Below are positions 15,535-26,221 of a DNA stretch of 26,221 nucleotides, in pieces (position 1 is the first letter of the stretch; every line of letters starts with the position of its first letter). The notes beneath the pieces are model-generated. The model made no database searches. It had not been told where the DNA came from and worked only from the letters and a program-made list of their open reading frames with translations. Made by a program: the position numbers and the translations under genes. The DNA is taken from positions 1 to 26,221 of the forward strand of contig CAIVZW010000100.1 in NCBI GenBank assembly GCA_903910495.1. The letters are read 5' to 3'. The stretch is from an uncultured beta proteobacterium. GTDB lineage: Bacteria > Pseudomonadota > Gammaproteobacteria > Burkholderiales > Rhodocyclaceae.

Positions 15535-17528
15535 GCATAGATGCCGGCCTGAATGAAGGGTGGCCATGGCCGCTCGGGGCGCACTGGGATGGCGCAGGCG
15601 TCAATTTCACCTTGTTTTCGGCGCACGCCGAGCAGGTTGAACTGTGTGTCTTCGTGGATGGCATAATGCATGTACTGCCTCTTCCCAAGCGCACCGATCA
15701 GGTCTGGCACGGCTATCTCCCGGGTGCCGCTCCCGGTCTCAGCTACGCCTTCCGGGTGCATGGTCCGAACACTGCGGGCCACCGCTTCGATCCGCAGCGC
15801 CTGATGATCGACCCCTATGCACGCGAACTGACCGGTATTTTTTCCTACGGACACGCCCCTTCATCCCCCAACTGCCTGAAGGCCTGTGTTGTTGACGAGA
15901 ACTTCGACTGGGGCAAAGACGCTCCTCCGGCGATCCCGTGGGCTGACTCGATCCTTTACGAAATCCATGTCAAGGGAGCAACACGCCAGCACCCCGGCGT
16001 TCCCGAAGCCCTGCGCGGAAGTTACGCCGGACTTGCCTCTCGCGCCATGCTTGAGCATTTCAAACGCCTCGGAATCACGGCCGTCAATCTCCTCCCGGTG
16101 CACTGCTTCCTCGACGAGGAACGCCTGGTGCACAGCGGTCGTGCCAACTACTGGGGTTATAACACACTGGCCTTCTTTGCCCCCGAGCCGCGCTATGCTG
16201 CACGTGCAAGCGGCCAGTCGGTGATCAGCGAATTCCGCAGCATGGTTCGCTCGCTGCATGCCGCCGGCATTGAAGTCATTCTCGATGTCGTTTTCAACCA
16301 TACGGCCGAAACTGACGAAAGCGGCCCGACAGTCGCCTTCCGTGGCATCGACAATGCAAGCTATTACCGCCTTCCGGCGAGTGACCCCAATGCTTATGAG
16401 AATTTCAGCGGTTGTGGCAACACCTTGAACCTCGCCCATCCCCGCGTGCTGCAAATGGTCATGGACTCGTTGCGCTACTGGGTTGGCGAAATGCACGTCG
16501 ATGGCTTCCGTTTCGATCTGGCGACCTCGCTCACCCGCGACAGCGGCTTCCTTGCCGCCGTCAGACAGGATCCCATGCTGGCACAGGTCAAACTGATCGC
16601 TGAGCCGTGGGATCTGGGGCCCGATGGCTATCGCCTGGGGCGATTCACCCCGGGCTGGAGCGAATGGAACGACCGTTTCCGCGACGACGTTCGCGCTTTC
16701 TGGCTAACCGGCGAAACCGGAGCAGCCGCACTGGCGCAACGACTGGCCGGATCGAGCGAGATCTTCCGCCACGGCGGACGCACACCGCAGGCCGGGGTCA
16801 ATTTCATTACCGCGCATGACGGGTTTACCCTGCGCGATCTCGTCAGTTATCAACACAAGCATAACGAACTCAATGGCGAGAATAATCGTGACGGACACGG
16901 TCACAACCTCTCCTGCAATTGTGGCGCAGAAGGCGAAACAAGCGATCCGCTTGTCCTGCAGCATCGCCATCATCTGCAGCGCGCACTCCTGGCCACCCTC
17001 TTTGTGGCGCAGGGCGTACCGATGCTGCAGGGAGGCGACGAACTCGGCCGCTCGCAGTCGGGCAACAACAACGCCTACTGCCAGGACAACCCCCTGACCT
17101 GGCTCGACTGGAAGCAGGCCGATGCTGAGTTGATCGATTACACGGCCGGACTGATCCGCCTGCGGCAACGCTTTGCACAGTTGCGTCGATCGGCCTGGCT
17201 GACCGGCGAAGCCAACGCCAGTGGGCAACGCGACGTTGTCTGGTGGCATCCGGAGGGACGCGAGATGAGCGGCAATGACTGGCATTCGCCCACTCCGGGA
17301 GCGCTGGGATTCATTCTTGCGGCAGAAGACAGTGACTGCGCAGATAAAAATCCTCAAACCCTGCTTGTACTGATCAACCGGGATGCCGATGCTCTGACTT
17401 TCCGCCTGCCGCCAGGCGCCTGGCAACAGCACTGCGACAGCAGTGTCGACACCCCTTTCGCCTGCTTGCAGCGCCAGGGGTCCAGTACCTTGACGGCGCG
17501 CAGCGTACAACTACTATCACAGGACTAG
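15522..17528 (+). CDS. glgX: Glycogen debranching enzyme GlgX (isoamylase family)
   Basis: GlgX hydrolyses the alpha-1,6 links of limit dextrin left by glycogen phosphorylase and releases short maltodextrins. The 668-residue product has an N-terminal CBM48-like domain (PLGAHWDGAGVNFTLFSAHAEQVEL), a GH13 barrel and a C-terminal beta domain. Catalytic residues are the nucleophile D332 in GFRFDLAT, the acid/base E361 in IAEPWDLG and D433 in TAHDGFTL. I take the ATG at 15522 (MGTLGIDAGLNEGW), which overlaps the glgB stop by 13 bases. The frame is open further upstream into glgB, but homology begins here. There is no strong ribosome binding site, so translational coupling to glgB is likely. Confidence 0.95.
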   Translation: MGTLGIDAGLNEGWPWPLGAHWDGAGVNFTLFSAHAEQVELCVFVDGIMHVLPLPKRTDQVWHGYLPGAAPGLSYAFRVHGPNTAGHRFDPQRLMIDPYARELTGIFSYGHAPSSPNCLKACVVDENFDWGKDAPPAIPWADSILYEIHVKGATRQHPGVPEALRGSYAGLASRAMLEHFKRLGITAVNLLPVHCFLDEERLVHSGRANYWGYNTLAFFAPEPRYAARASGQSVISEFRSMVRSLHAAGIEVILDVVFNHTAETDESGPTVAFRGIDNASYYRLPASDPNAYENFSGCGNTLNLAHPRVLQMVMDSLRYWVGEMHVDGFRFDLATSLTRDSGFLAAVRQDPMLAQVKLIAEPWDLGPDGYRLGRFTPGWSEWNDRFRDDVRAFWLTGETGAAALAQRLAGSSEIFRHGGRTPQAGVNFITAHDGFTLRDLVSYQHKHNELNGENNRDGHGHNLSCNCGAEGETSDPLVLQHRHHLQRALLATLFVAQGVPMLQGGDELGRSQSGNNNAYCQDNPLTWLDWKQADAELIDYTAGLIRLRQRFAQLRRSAWLTGEANASGQRDVVWWHPEGREMSGNDWHSPTPGALGFILAAEDSDCADKNPQTLLVLINRDADALTFRLPPGAWQQHCDSSVDTPFACLQRQGSSTLTARSVQLLSQD

Positions 17529-17532
17529 TCAT

Positions 17533-19089
17533 ATGCCTTTTCACCGACACAGCGGCATTCTGCTGCACCCGACCTCCCTTCCCGGCCCTCACGGCTCAGG
17601 CGATCTGGGCGCAGCGGCCTATCATTTCGTGGACTGGCTGGTAGCCGCAGGCCAGACCCTGTGGCAGGTTCTTCCCCTCGGTAGCATCGGTCCGGGCAAC
17701 TCGCCCTACATGAGTCCTTCAGCCTTTGCCGGTAATGAACTGCTGATCGATCTGGTCCAGTTGCGTGATGCCGGCTGGCTGACGGCGGACGATATCGAGC
17801 CCGACACCGTGTTCAAGCTTGTTCAAGTCAATTTCCCGGCCGTGCATAGTTTTCGCATGGCGCGATTGCGGCTGGCGGCAGAACGATTCTTCACCGATGC
17901 CCGGCGCGATGCACGTGAAGCTTTTTCAGCATTCTGCGACAGCGACTGTGACTGGCTTGATGACTACGCACTGTTCATGGCCCTGGACAAGAACCACGGC
18001 GGCCATGGCAAGTGCTGGCAGGACTGGCCAGCAGCACTGGCGCAACGCAAGCCGAAAGCGCTGCGCGAAGCAGCAGACCTGCTCATGGACGAATGTGACT
18101 TCTGGAAATTCTGTCAGTGGTGCTTCTTCAGCCAATGGACGGCACTCAAGGAATACGCCAACACGCGCGGCGTTGAGATTGTTGGCGACATGCCGATTTT
18201 TGTCTCTGCCCACAGTGCCGATGTCTGGGCAAATCAGAAATTATTTGACCTGGATAACCGGGGTCAGCCGCGTGTCATTGCCGGAGTGCCGCCCGATTAC
18301 TTCAGCACAACCGGACAGCGCTGGGGAAATCCGCTTTACAACTGGCCGGCGCACCAGAAGGAAGGCTATCACTGGTGGATCGCACGCATGCGCGCAGCGC
18401 TGATACTCTGCGACATTGTCCGTATTGATCATTTCCGGGGTTTCGAATCCTACTGGGAGATTCCTGCTGACGCAAAAACAGCGGTCATTGGCCATTGGCG
18501 CTCAGGTCCGGGAGCCGCATTGTTCACCGCGCTGCGCAATGCGCTGGTAAAGCCACAGGAGGGGACTCCGGGCAAGCTGAGAATCATCGCCGAGGATCTC
18601 GGCATCATCACCCCCGAAGTCACCGCCCTGCGCAAGGCCATTGGTTTACCCGGCATGCGCATCCTGCAGTTCGCCTTTGACGGCCACACCGACAATTTAT
18701 ACCTGCCGCACAACTTTGAGACCAATACCGTCGTCTATACCGGTACCCACGACAACGATACGACCTGCGGCTGGTGGAACGCGCTGGCCGCACATGAAAA
18801 GGATTTTGTCCGCCGCTACCTCGGCATTTGCGGCGAATCCATCCAGTGGGATCTGATCCGGGTGGCCTCGGCTTCGGTTGCCCTGCTCTCAATTATCCCC
18901 ATGCAGGACGTACTTGGCCTCGATTCGACGGCGCGCATGAACCAGCCGGGACAGGCAGAAGGTTCCTGGGAATGGCGTTTCAGCTGGGATCAGGTTGCGC
19001 CGTGGCACGCCGAACGCCTGGCCGAACTGGCGCACTTACACGGTCGCCTGCCGCGACGCCGGGCGGACACGCATGCACTTCCACACTGA
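17533..19089 (+). CDS. malQ: 4-alpha-glucanotransferase (amylomaltase)
   Basis: MalQ transfers alpha-1,4-glucan segments between maltodextrins. It recycles the short oligosaccharides made by GlgX into chains long enough for the phosphorylase. The 518-residue product is the short GH77 type, like Thermus amylomaltase (about 500), not the long E. coli type. Key residues are D299 in VRIDHFRGF, E354 in IIAEDLGIITPEV and D407 in TGTHDNDT. It starts four bases after glgX, with CAGGA as ribosome binding site, and closes the core of the operon. No maltose regulon genes are nearby, so the role is glycogen turnover and not maltose uptake. Confidence 0.96.
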   Translation: MPFHRHSGILLHPTSLPGPHGSGDLGAAAYHFVDWLVAAGQTLWQVLPLGSIGPGNSPYMSPSAFAGNELLIDLVQLRDAGWLTADDIEPDTVFKLVQVNFPAVHSFRMARLRLAAERFFTDARRDAREAFSAFCDSDCDWLDDYALFMALDKNHGGHGKCWQDWPAALAQRKPKALREAADLLMDECDFWKFCQWCFFSQWTALKEYANTRGVEIVGDMPIFVSAHSADVWANQKLFDLDNRGQPRVIAGVPPDYFSTTGQRWGNPLYNWPAHQKEGYHWWIARMRAALILCDIVRIDHFRGFESYWEIPADAKTAVIGHWRSGPGAALFTALRNALVKPQEGTPGKLRIIAEDLGIITPEVTALRKAIGLPGMRILQFAFDGHTDNLYLPHNFETNTVVYTGTHDNDTTCGWWNALAAHEKDFVRRYLGICGESIQWDLIRVASASVALLSIIPMQDVLGLDSTARMNQPGQAEGSWEWRFSWDQVAPWHAERLAELAHLHGRLPRRRADTHALPH

Positions 19090-19119
19090 AGCAAAGGCTC
19101 CCAAATCATCCATTTGTAC

Positions 19120-19125
19120 TATAAT
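19120..19125 (+). promoter_or_regulatory. -10 element before the small AKP-rich gene
   Basis: TATAAT at 19120-19125 lies 55 bases before the ATG at 19181, in the 91-base gap after malQ. The -35 position (about 19097-19102) has a poor match. The small gene may therefore be transcribed separately from, or in addition to, the glgP operon. Confidence 0.4.
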
Positions 19126-19180
19126 CATAGTGTTGGTCTTATTTTAGATCCAATCTTTCAACATCTGGAAGGATAAAATC

Positions 19181-19597
19181 ATGGCGGAGACGACCAGCAA
19201 GACAAGCATCAAGAAAGCGGCAAGCAAAACTGCGCTTGCCAGCCCGAAACCGGCGGCCAAAAAACCGGTAATCGCCAAGGCCAAGACACCAGTTGCCAAG
19301 CCCGCAGTAAAACCCGTAGCGGCCAAAAAACCGGTCGTCATCAAAGCTGCGGCAACCCAACCCGCTGCCAAGAAACCAGCAACGGTCAAAAAACCGGTCG
19401 TCACTAAAACGACTGCCATCCAGCCCGCCGTCAAGACTCCCAGCAAGGCAATGGTCGTCAGCGATGAGCAGCGTTATCGCATGGTTGCCGAAGCGGCCTA
19501 CTATCGCGCTGAAAGCAACCAGTTCAAGAGCGACCCTGTGCGCGACTGGATTGAAGCCGAAAGTGATATTGCTGCATTGCTCAGCGGCAGCAAATAA
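19181..19597 (+). CDS. Histone-H1-like Lys/Ala/Pro-rich tail with C-terminal DUF2934-like domain
   Basis: This is a 138-residue protein of unknown function. Residues 1-86 form a low-complexity, strongly basic tail built of AAKKPV/KPAVKP units. It resembles histone H1 C-terminal tails and the AlgP/PhaF-type DNA-binding tails of bacteria. Residues 92-138 (SDEQRYRMVAEAAYYRAE, then DPVRDWIEAESDIAALL) look like DUF2934, a short helical domain often seen next to sugar and trehalose/glycogen genes. The start is secure: GGAAGGA lies seven bases before the ATG. The gene follows malQ by 91 bases with its own TATAAT, and converges on glgA. The tail may bind DNA, RNA, polyphosphate or another polyanion. 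That is inference from charge only. Confidence 0.85.
   Translation: MAETTSKTSIKKAASKTALASPKPAAKKPVIAKAKTPVAKPAVKPVAAKKPVVIKAAATQPAAKKPATVKKPVVTKTTAIQPAVKTPSKAMVVSDEQRYRMVAEAAYYRAESNQFKSDPVRDWIEAESDIAALLSGSK
19257..19398 (+). repeat. Internal repeat encoding the AAKKP tail
   Basis: The element CAAAAAACCGGT recurs three times, at about 19258, 19324 and 19387, so the period is 63-66 bases (21-22 codons). The last two copies extend further (both continue CGTCA) and encode KKPVV-K-x-QPA units. It lies inside the small AKP-rich gene and explains the repetitive protein. Confidence 0.7.
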
Positions 19598-19681
19598 CCC
19601 GGCATACGGCAACAACACGCCAGCACCTGATCGGAAAACTTCATCTGTTCCCGATCGGGCGTTGGTGGGGTGTAGCGACAG

Positions 19682-19702
19682 GTTTCTCGTCTTGCGAGAG
19701 AC
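19682..19702. terminator. Hairpin between the convergent glycogen operons
   Basis: GTTTCTCG (19682-19689) and CGAGAGAC (19695-19702) form an 8-bp stem with one wobble pair and a five-base loop, six bases beyond the glgA stop codon. It lacks a T-run on either side, so it is a weak candidate terminator. A palindrome, CCCGATCGGG at 19650-19659, lies in the same 111-base gap. Confidence 0.4.
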
Positions 19703-19708
19703 TATCGA

Positions 19709-21148
19709 TTACAGACTGCGATAGAGCGCTTCGTAGTTTGCCGCAGAATCATCCCAGGAAAAATCCCGATCCATGCCGCGTTGCTGGACTTTCCGCCAGG
19801 CGCTTTCGTCACGATACAGCGCGCAGGCTTCACGGATGCGCGCAGCAAAGGCATGACGCGAAGCTTCGTCAAAAACAAAACCCGTCGCCCGGTCTGACTG
19901 GAGATTGTCTGGCGTCGCGTCGATTACCGTATCGGCAAGACCGCCAACCCGGCGTACCAGAGGCAGCGTGCCATAGCGCAAGGCGTAAAGCTGGGTCAGG
20001 CCACAGGGCTCAAAGCGCGAGGGGACGAGCAAGACATCGGCACCTGCCATGAAGCGATGGGACATTTCTTCGTCATAACCGATATGCACGGCGACCTTCT
20101 CCGGATTAGCCGTTGCTGCATAGCGGAAACCGGCTTCAAGATCGCCATCTCCGGTACCGAGCACCGCCAGTTGTGCGCCTTCCCTGAGCAGGTCGGGCAA
20201 GGCGGCCAGCAGCAGATCCATGCCTTTTTGCGAAGTCAGGCGGCTGACCACAGCAAACAGCGGCCCTTCGGCGTTTCTTGACAGGCCAAGTTCTGACTGC
20301 AAAGCGAGCTTGCAGGCTTTCTTACCCTTGAGGTTGTCGGCACTGTAGGGCTTGGCGATAACCGGATCATCCGGAGTCCATACCTCATAGTCCACGCCGT
20401 TGAGAATGCCGGACAGATCACCGCCACGGTCACGCAGCACCCCCTCAAGCCCGCACCCGAACTCCGGCGTACAGATTTCGCGGGCATAGGTCGGACTGAC
20501 CGTGGTTATTCTTTTTGAGTAGACGAGACCGGCCTTCATGAATGATATCTTGCCGTGAAACTCGATGCCGAGCGGGGTCAGCTTGCGCATTGGCAGCCCC
20601 AGATCAACGTGGCAGTCGATCGGGAAAATGCCGCGGAAGGCCAGATTGTGGATGGTGAATACGGTCGATGTCTTCAGTGCCGGGTTCTGCGCCATATAGG
20701 CCGGTACCAGTCCGGCGTGCCAGTCATGGGCATGTACGACATCAGGCCGCCAGTCGGGATCGAGTTCGCCGGAAACGATGTGTGCAGCCACCCATCCCAG
20801 CAATGCAAAACGGCGATGGTTGTCGCTCCAGTCCTGACCATCCGGACCAACATAAGGATTGCCTTCGCGCTGATAGAGAAAGGGCGCATCAATCACATAG
20901 GCTTGCAACCCGCTATCGGGCATGCGGCCGATATGCAGCGTCACGACCGCTGCACCGAAAACCGGGCCAATCCGGGTCACCGGTTTGAGCCCGACCATTC
21001 CACCGAGAATGCCGGGTAGCCCGGGCAATAGGACGCGGACATCAAGCCCGCGTTTAGCCAGCGCCGGCGGTAGTGCCGCAACAACGTCGGCCAGGCCGCC
21101 CGTTTTGACAAGAGGATATATTTCGGCAGCGACGTGTAATATGCGCAT
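19709..21148 (-). CDS. glgA: Glycogen synthase (ADP-glucose type)
   Basis: GlgA transfers glucose from ADP-glucose to the growing alpha-1,4 chain of glycogen. The 479-residue GT5 enzyme has the ADP-glucose-binding KTGGLADV motif at 15-22 and [11 protein letters not shown], as well as the C-terminal [17 protein letters not shown] block with the conserved glutamate. Its length matches E. coli GlgA (477). The ATG at 21148 has no clear ribosome binding site and sits 20 bases after the glgC stop, which suggests coupled translation. It is the last gene of the minus-strand operon pgi-pgm-glgC-glgA and ends 111 bases from the convergent AKP-rich gene. Confidence 0.97.
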   Translation of the reverse strand: MRILHVAAEIYPLVKTGGLADVVAALPPALAKRGLDVRVLLPGLPGILGGMVGLKPVTRIGPVFGAAVVTLHIGRMPDSGLQAYVIDAPFLYQREGNPYVGPDGQDWSDNHRRFALLGWVAAHIVSGELDPDWRPDVVHAHDWHAGLVPAYMAQNPALKTSTVFTIHNLAFRGIFPIDCHVDLGLPMRKLTPLGIEFHGKISFMKAGLVYSKRITTVSPTYAREICTPEFGCGLEGVLRDRGGDLSGILNGVDYEVWTPDDPVIAKPYSADNLKGKKACKLALQSELGLSRNAEGPLFAVVSRLTSQKGMDLLLAALPDLLREGAQLAVLGTGDGDLEAGFRYAATANPEKVAVHIGYDEEMSHRFMAGADVLLVPSRFEPCGLTQLYALRYGTLPLVRRVGGLADTVIDATPDNLQSDRATGFVFDEASRHAFAARIREACALYRDESAWRKVQQRGMDRDFSWDDSAANYEALYRSL

Positions 21149-21168
21149 CGTAGATAGTGAGCTGGATT

Positions 21169-22440
21169 TCAGGAAAGCCGGTCGATCATCTGCCGCGTAA
21201 CCAGCGTGATGCCATTTTCAGTACGCCGGAAACGTCGCGCATCATCCTCGGGATCTTCACCGATAACCATCCCGGGTGGAACATGGACGCCGTGGTCGAT
21301 AATGCACCGGCTCAACCTCGCCCTTCGGCCAACCTCGACGTCAGGCAACAGCACCGACCAGTCGACCCGGGCATAGGAGTGCACTCGGCAGAGCGAGAAA
21401 AGCAGGGAACGGTTCATTTCACCCGAGACGATACAGCCGCCGGCAACCGTCGATTCGATGGCCACCCCATGGAGGTCGATCTGGTTGTGCACGAACTTGG
21501 CGGGAGGCAGTTGCTGCTGGTAGGTCCATATCGGCCAGCTGCGATCATACAAATTCAGGGCAGGATCGGTCGCCGTCAGATCGACGTTGGCTTCCCAGTA
21601 GGCGTCAACAGTACCCACATCGCGCCAGTAGTTCACCTTTCCCGGACCTTCATCCGGGGCGTGAACACAGCTGCGATCGAAGGAGTGCGCCATGGCCACT
21701 CCGTTCTTCACGGCGCGCGGGATGATGTCCTTGCCAAAGTCATGGTTGGACGTCGGGTCGGCAATATCGCGCAATAACTCACTGTAAAGGTACTTGGCGT
21801 TGAAGATATAGATTCCCATGCTGCACAGCGAATGGTCCGGCTTTTCAGCCATGGGGGGAGGATCAGCCGGTTTCTCGACAAAAGCGGTAATGCGCCGGCT
21901 GGTATCAACGGCCATCACACCAAAACCGGAAGCCTCCTTGCGCGGCACCTCGATACAGGCCACCGTGCACTCGGCTCCACTTTCTACATGATCGACCAGC
22001 ATCGCCGCGTAACTCATTTTGTAAATGTGGTCGCCGGCAAGAATCACGACAAAATCCGGTGTCGGATGATAGTTCTGAAGAATATCCAGATTCTGGTAGA
22101 CCGCATCCGCTGTTCCGCGATACCAGGATTCTTCATCCACCCGCTGTTGCGCCGGCAGCAGATCGACGAATTCGTTAACCTCGCCACGCAGAAAGCTCCA
22201 GCCGCGCTGAAGGTGCCGCAGCAGACTGTGCGACTTGTACTGGGTCACGACCCCGATGCGCCGGATTCCCGAATTGACGCAATTGGACAAGGCAAAATCA
22301 ATAATCCGGAATTTTCCTCCAAAATAAACGGCTGGTTTGGCTCTCCGGTCGGTCAACTCGTACAACCGGCTGCCACGACCACCTGCAAGCACCAGGGCGA
22401 CTGCCCGGCCTGGTAACTGGAATGTTCGCCTTTCAAGCAT
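21169..22440 (-). CDS. glgC: Glucose-1-phosphate adenylyltransferase (ADP-glucose pyrophosphorylase)
   Basis: GlgC makes ADP-glucose from glucose-1-phosphate and ATP, the committed and usually allosterically controlled step of glycogen synthesis. The 423-residue product has the nucleotidyltransferase fold. Visible motifs are [43 protein letters not shown] and [11 protein letters not shown] left-handed beta-helix region follows ([18 protein letters not shown]). The arginine/lysine-rich N terminus resembles the E. coli type, which is activated by fructose-1,6-bisphosphate, but the effector cannot be read here. I chose the ATG at 22440 ([16 protein letters not shown]) with AGGAG upstream. A frame open to 22488 adds 16 residues of no family match. 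It lies 64 bases after pgm. Confidence 0.97.
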   Translation of the reverse strand: MLERRTFQLPGRAVALVLAGGRGSRLYELTDRRAKPAVYFGGKFRIIDFALSNCVNSGIRRIGVVTQYKSHSLLRHLQRGWSFLRGEVNEFVDLLPAQQRVDEESWYRGTADAVYQNLDILQNYHPTPDFVVILAGDHIYKMSYAAMLVDHVESGAECTVACIEVPRKEASGFGVMAVDTSRRITAFVEKPADPPPMAEKPDHSLCSMGIYIFNAKYLYSELLRDIADPTSNHDFGKDIIPRAVKNGVAMAHSFDRSCVHAPDEGPGKVNYWRDVGTVDAYWEANVDLTATDPALNLYDRSWPIWTYQQQLPPAKFVHNQIDLHGVAIESTVAGGCIVSGEMNRSLLFSLCRVHSYARVDWSVLLPDVEVGRRARLSRCIIDHGVHVPPGMVIGEDPEDDARRFRRTENGITLVTRQMIDRLS

Positions 22441-22504
22441 TTTGCATACTCCTATACCTATAAAAACTGACCTGCCCTTCAACGACAAGCTTGAACAATG
22501 CGTC

Positions 22505-24178
<1,674 letters not shown>

Positions 24179-24211
24179 CTAAAACACCCGCAAAGTCGAA
24201 AACAATCGAAA

Positions 24212-25849
24212 TCATAAAGAGTACTTACGGCAATAAGATAACAGCCCTTGCGTCGATGCGTCGAGCGTTTTTGCCCGTTCCGGATCATGGAATGCCGGGA
24301 GGATGCGATTGGCCACCGCCTTGCCCAGTTCGACCCCCCACTGATCAAACGAGTTGATTCCCCAGATGGCTCCCTGGACGAACACCTTGTGCTCATAGAG
24401 GGCAATCAGCGAACCCAGCGAACCCGGGTTGAGACTCGCCAGAAGCAGCGTTGATGAAGGCTGGTTACCGGCAAAAACCCGATGCGGCAACAACTCGGCA
24501 ATTTCCTGCGGACTGATAGCCTCTTTCTCCATGCTGGCGAGCACCTCGCTTTCCGTCCGACCGAAAGCCAGCGCCGCGCTCTGCGCAAAACAGTTGGCAA
24601 GCAGGGCCTCCTGATGCCCCGGCAAGGGATAATCGGAGCGAACGGCGGCAATGAAATCGCAGGGCACCAAACGCCCGCCCTGATGCAAGAGCTGGAAAAA
24701 CGCATGCTGCCCGTTATTGCCCAACTCACCCCAGACGATCGGCGATGTTGCGCAATCCATGGCTTCTCCGCCAAGGCTCACGGACTTGCCGTTGCTTTCC
24801 ATCTCGAGTTGTTGCAGAAAGGACGGAAAGTACTTGAGCGACTCGTTATAGGGCAGTACCGCATTGGTTGATGCGCCCAGGAAGTTGGTGTTCCATAGGC
24901 CGATGAGCGCCATGACTACCGGGAGATTGCGCGCGAATGGCGTAGTGCGGAAATGTTCGTCCATGCGTTCAGCGCCATGCAGCATTTCGTCAAAAGCATG
25001 CGGTCCAATCGCAATCATCAGCGCCAGACCAACCGCAGACCAAAGCGAATAACGTCCGCCCACCCAATCCCAGATCGGGAAAACCAGTTCCCGGAGAACC
25101 CCGAACTCGACCGCTCGTCCCGGCTTGCTGGAAACTGCGGCAAAATGGTTTTCAATAGTCAGTTCTTCGCCCAGATTCGCACGCAACCACTCGCGCGCCG
25201 TATTGGCGTTGAGCATGGTTTCCTGCGTGGTAAATGTCTTGCTGACGACGATGAAAAGTGTCGTACGCGGATCAAGCGTCTGCAGCAGGGGGGCCAGCTG
25301 GGCGCCATCGAGGTTGGACACATAATGCACGACGAGTGCAGGATGGCTAACCGAGCGCAAGGCGTAAGCCATCATCTTGGGACCCAGATCGGAGCCGCCG
25401 ATACCGATATTGACGACAGTGCGAATCGGTGCCCCCTTGTGCCCGAGACACTTGCCGGCACGCAAACGTTCGGCGAATTCGGCCATGCGCCGCTTTGTTT
25501 CAGTCACCTCCGGCATCACATCAAACTGGCTGTTCGGGAACGGCCCGGCGGAACGCCGCAAGGCAACGTGCAGTACCGAACGGTCCTCGCTGGCATTGAT
25601 CCGATCACCGGCAAACATGCGCTCCATCCGGTTCGCAAGCTGAGCCTCTTGAGCAAGCGCAGCCAGCAGCCCGAGTGTCTCGCGGGTCAGGCGCTGCTTG
25701 GAGAAGTCATAGAAGATGTCGTCAAACGACAAGGACAGTGAATCCACACGCTGCGGGTCGCTGGCAAACAAGTCCCTGAGCCGAATCTTCCCAAAATTTT
25801 GACGATGGGCATCGATGGCCGCCCATGCAGGCGAGGCAGTGATCGTCAT
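24212..25849 (-). CDS. pgi: Glucose-6-phosphate isomerase
   Basis: Pgi interconverts fructose-6-phosphate and glucose-6-phosphate. As the first gene of the minus-strand operon, it supplies hexose phosphate from gluconeogenesis to glycogen. The 545-residue product has the family blocks NIGIGGSDLGPKM, FIVVSKTFTTQETMLNA, WVGGRYSLWSAVGL, GNNGQHAFFQLLHQG (catalytic histidine) and QWGVELGKAVANRI (catalytic lysine). The ATG at 25849 is preceded by AGGGGTG. The upstream 372 bases to the window end hold the leader and perhaps the promoter. Confidence 0.97.
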   Translation of the reverse strand: MTITASPAWAAIDAHRQNFGKIRLRDLFASDPQRVDSLSLSFDDIFYDFSKQRLTRETLGLLAALAQEAQLANRMERMFAGDRINASEDRSVLHVALRRSAGPFPNSQFDVMPEVTETKRRMAEFAERLRAGKCLGHKGAPIRTVVNIGIGGSDLGPKMMAYALRSVSHPALVVHYVSNLDGAQLAPLLQTLDPRTTLFIVVSKTFTTQETMLNANTAREWLRANLGEELTIENHFAAVSSKPGRAVEFGVLRELVFPIWDWVGGRYSLWSAVGLALMIAIGPHAFDEMLHGAERMDEHFRTTPFARNLPVVMALIGLWNTNFLGASTNAVLPYNESLKYFPSFLQQLEMESNGKSVSLGGEAMDCATSPIVWGELGNNGQHAFFQLLHQGGRLVPCDFIAAVRSDYPLPGHQEALLANCFAQSAALAFGRTESEVLASMEKEAISPQEIAELLPHRVFAGNQPSSTLLLASLNPGSLGSLIALYEHKVFVQGAIWGINSFDQWGVELGKAVANRILPAFHDPERAKTLDASTQGLLSYCRKYSL

Positions 25850-26221
25850 ATCGGCAACACCCCTGTTAATGGTTCACTAGTTCTGCGGCCAAACACCGCA
25901 GCGAGTAATACGCTCAGGGCTATTCTATGCGAATTAGCTGCCCTGCCGCGACTCTCTGTCCATAAATTTTCTGCCGGCAAACAGTGTCAGAGCAGTTTCA
26001 ACGGGATAATTTCCACCATCCCGCCCGGGAACAGCGCCTTTGCTTGAAAACCTTACCGGGAAAGAACCCGCATCTCGCGCAGGCGCCGGGGCTGGAAAAA
26101 TCCCCTGATTTAGCGGATAATTCTCCGTCTTGTTTGCGGTTTGCAATACCAGTGTTCCACTATTTATCGGGTATCTGGATGGTGGTTTCATGTTTTCGTG
26201 ATCTGAAGTGTCCATCCCAGG
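25850..26221. other. Leader region of the glycogen synthesis operon; possible small ORF
   Basis: This is 372 bases upstream of pgi with no recognised gene. On the minus strand, a 93-codon open frame runs from 26215 to 25934. It has three F/Y-P-V/L motifs (ENYPL, SFPV, GNYPV) but no ribosome binding site and no third-position GC bias that I can see, so I do not call it a gene. A perfect hairpin (CTGCGG at 25883-25888 with CCGCAG at 25896-25901) lies in the pgi leader, and a -10-like TAGAAT lies at 25927-25922. GGATAATT-type elements lie at 26004-26014 and 26115-26126. Confidence 0.45.

Noticed and set aside
16704..17510. 268-codon minus-strand open frame opposite glgX
   Set aside because: It is antisense to the conserved C-terminal half of GlgX, with no motif or ribosome binding site of its own.
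19257..19398. Repeats resembling a CRISPR or satellite array
   Set aside because: The repeats are in frame inside a coding gene and vary as expected for AAKKP codons. There are no spacers of constant length with identical repeats.
25934..26215. 93-codon minus-strand open frame upstream of pgi
   Set aside because: There is no ribosome binding site, family motif or coding-like base bias. It is recorded as a possible ORF in the leader region only.

Overview
The window looks like chromosome of a betaproteobacterium, most likely of the Rhodocyclales (Dechloromonas/Azonexus/Propionivibrio/Accumulibacter-like). The reasons are the style of the proteins (AAK-GNAT ArgA, YggX, two-domain polyphosphate:AMP phosphotransferase, E. 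coli-type glycogen enzymes), the moderately high GC content, and a dispersed palindromic repeat of a kind common in beta- and gammaproteobacteria. This placement is judged by eye, not by a search. I see no rRNA, tRNA, CRISPR array, prophage or insertion sequence. I support twenty protein genes, none of them clearly broken.

Left part (1-10.5 kb): phosphate-related and housekeeping genes. A minus-strand pair with overlapping ends (153-2125) encodes a PlcP-type metallophosphoesterase and a GT4 glycosyltransferase. Elsewhere this pairing replaces membrane phospholipid with glycolipid under phosphate stress, and a Pho-box-like direct repeat lies just upstream. Divergent to it are rpiA and a stand-alone phoU. 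Next come a secreted M14 zinc peptidase, a cytochrome b561 and a minus-strand run of rsmE, pap (PPK2 class II), argA and yggX. A strong bidirectional terminator separates the cytochrome gene from yggX. A thioredoxin-like gene lies between rsmE and the glycogen block.

Right part (10.9-25.9 kb): a nearly complete glycogen pathway in two convergent operons. The plus-strand operon glgP-glgB-glgX-malQ covers branching, debranching and breakdown. It is followed by a small gene for a lysine/alanine/proline-rich, histone-H1-like tail joined to a DUF2934-like domain. The minus-strand operon pgi-pgm-glgC-glgA converts fructose-6-P to ADP-glucose and glycogen. The two meet in a 111-base gap that holds a hairpin.

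Together the genes link carbon storage (glycogen), polyphosphate use, phosphate signalling and possible phospholipid phosphate salvage. This fits, but does not prove, a polyphosphate/glycogen-cycling lifestyle. The least ordinary items are the plcP-agt pair with its candidate Pho box, the histone-tail/DUF2934 protein inside the glycogen cluster, and a dispersed palindrome that has a second palindrome inserted into one arm.
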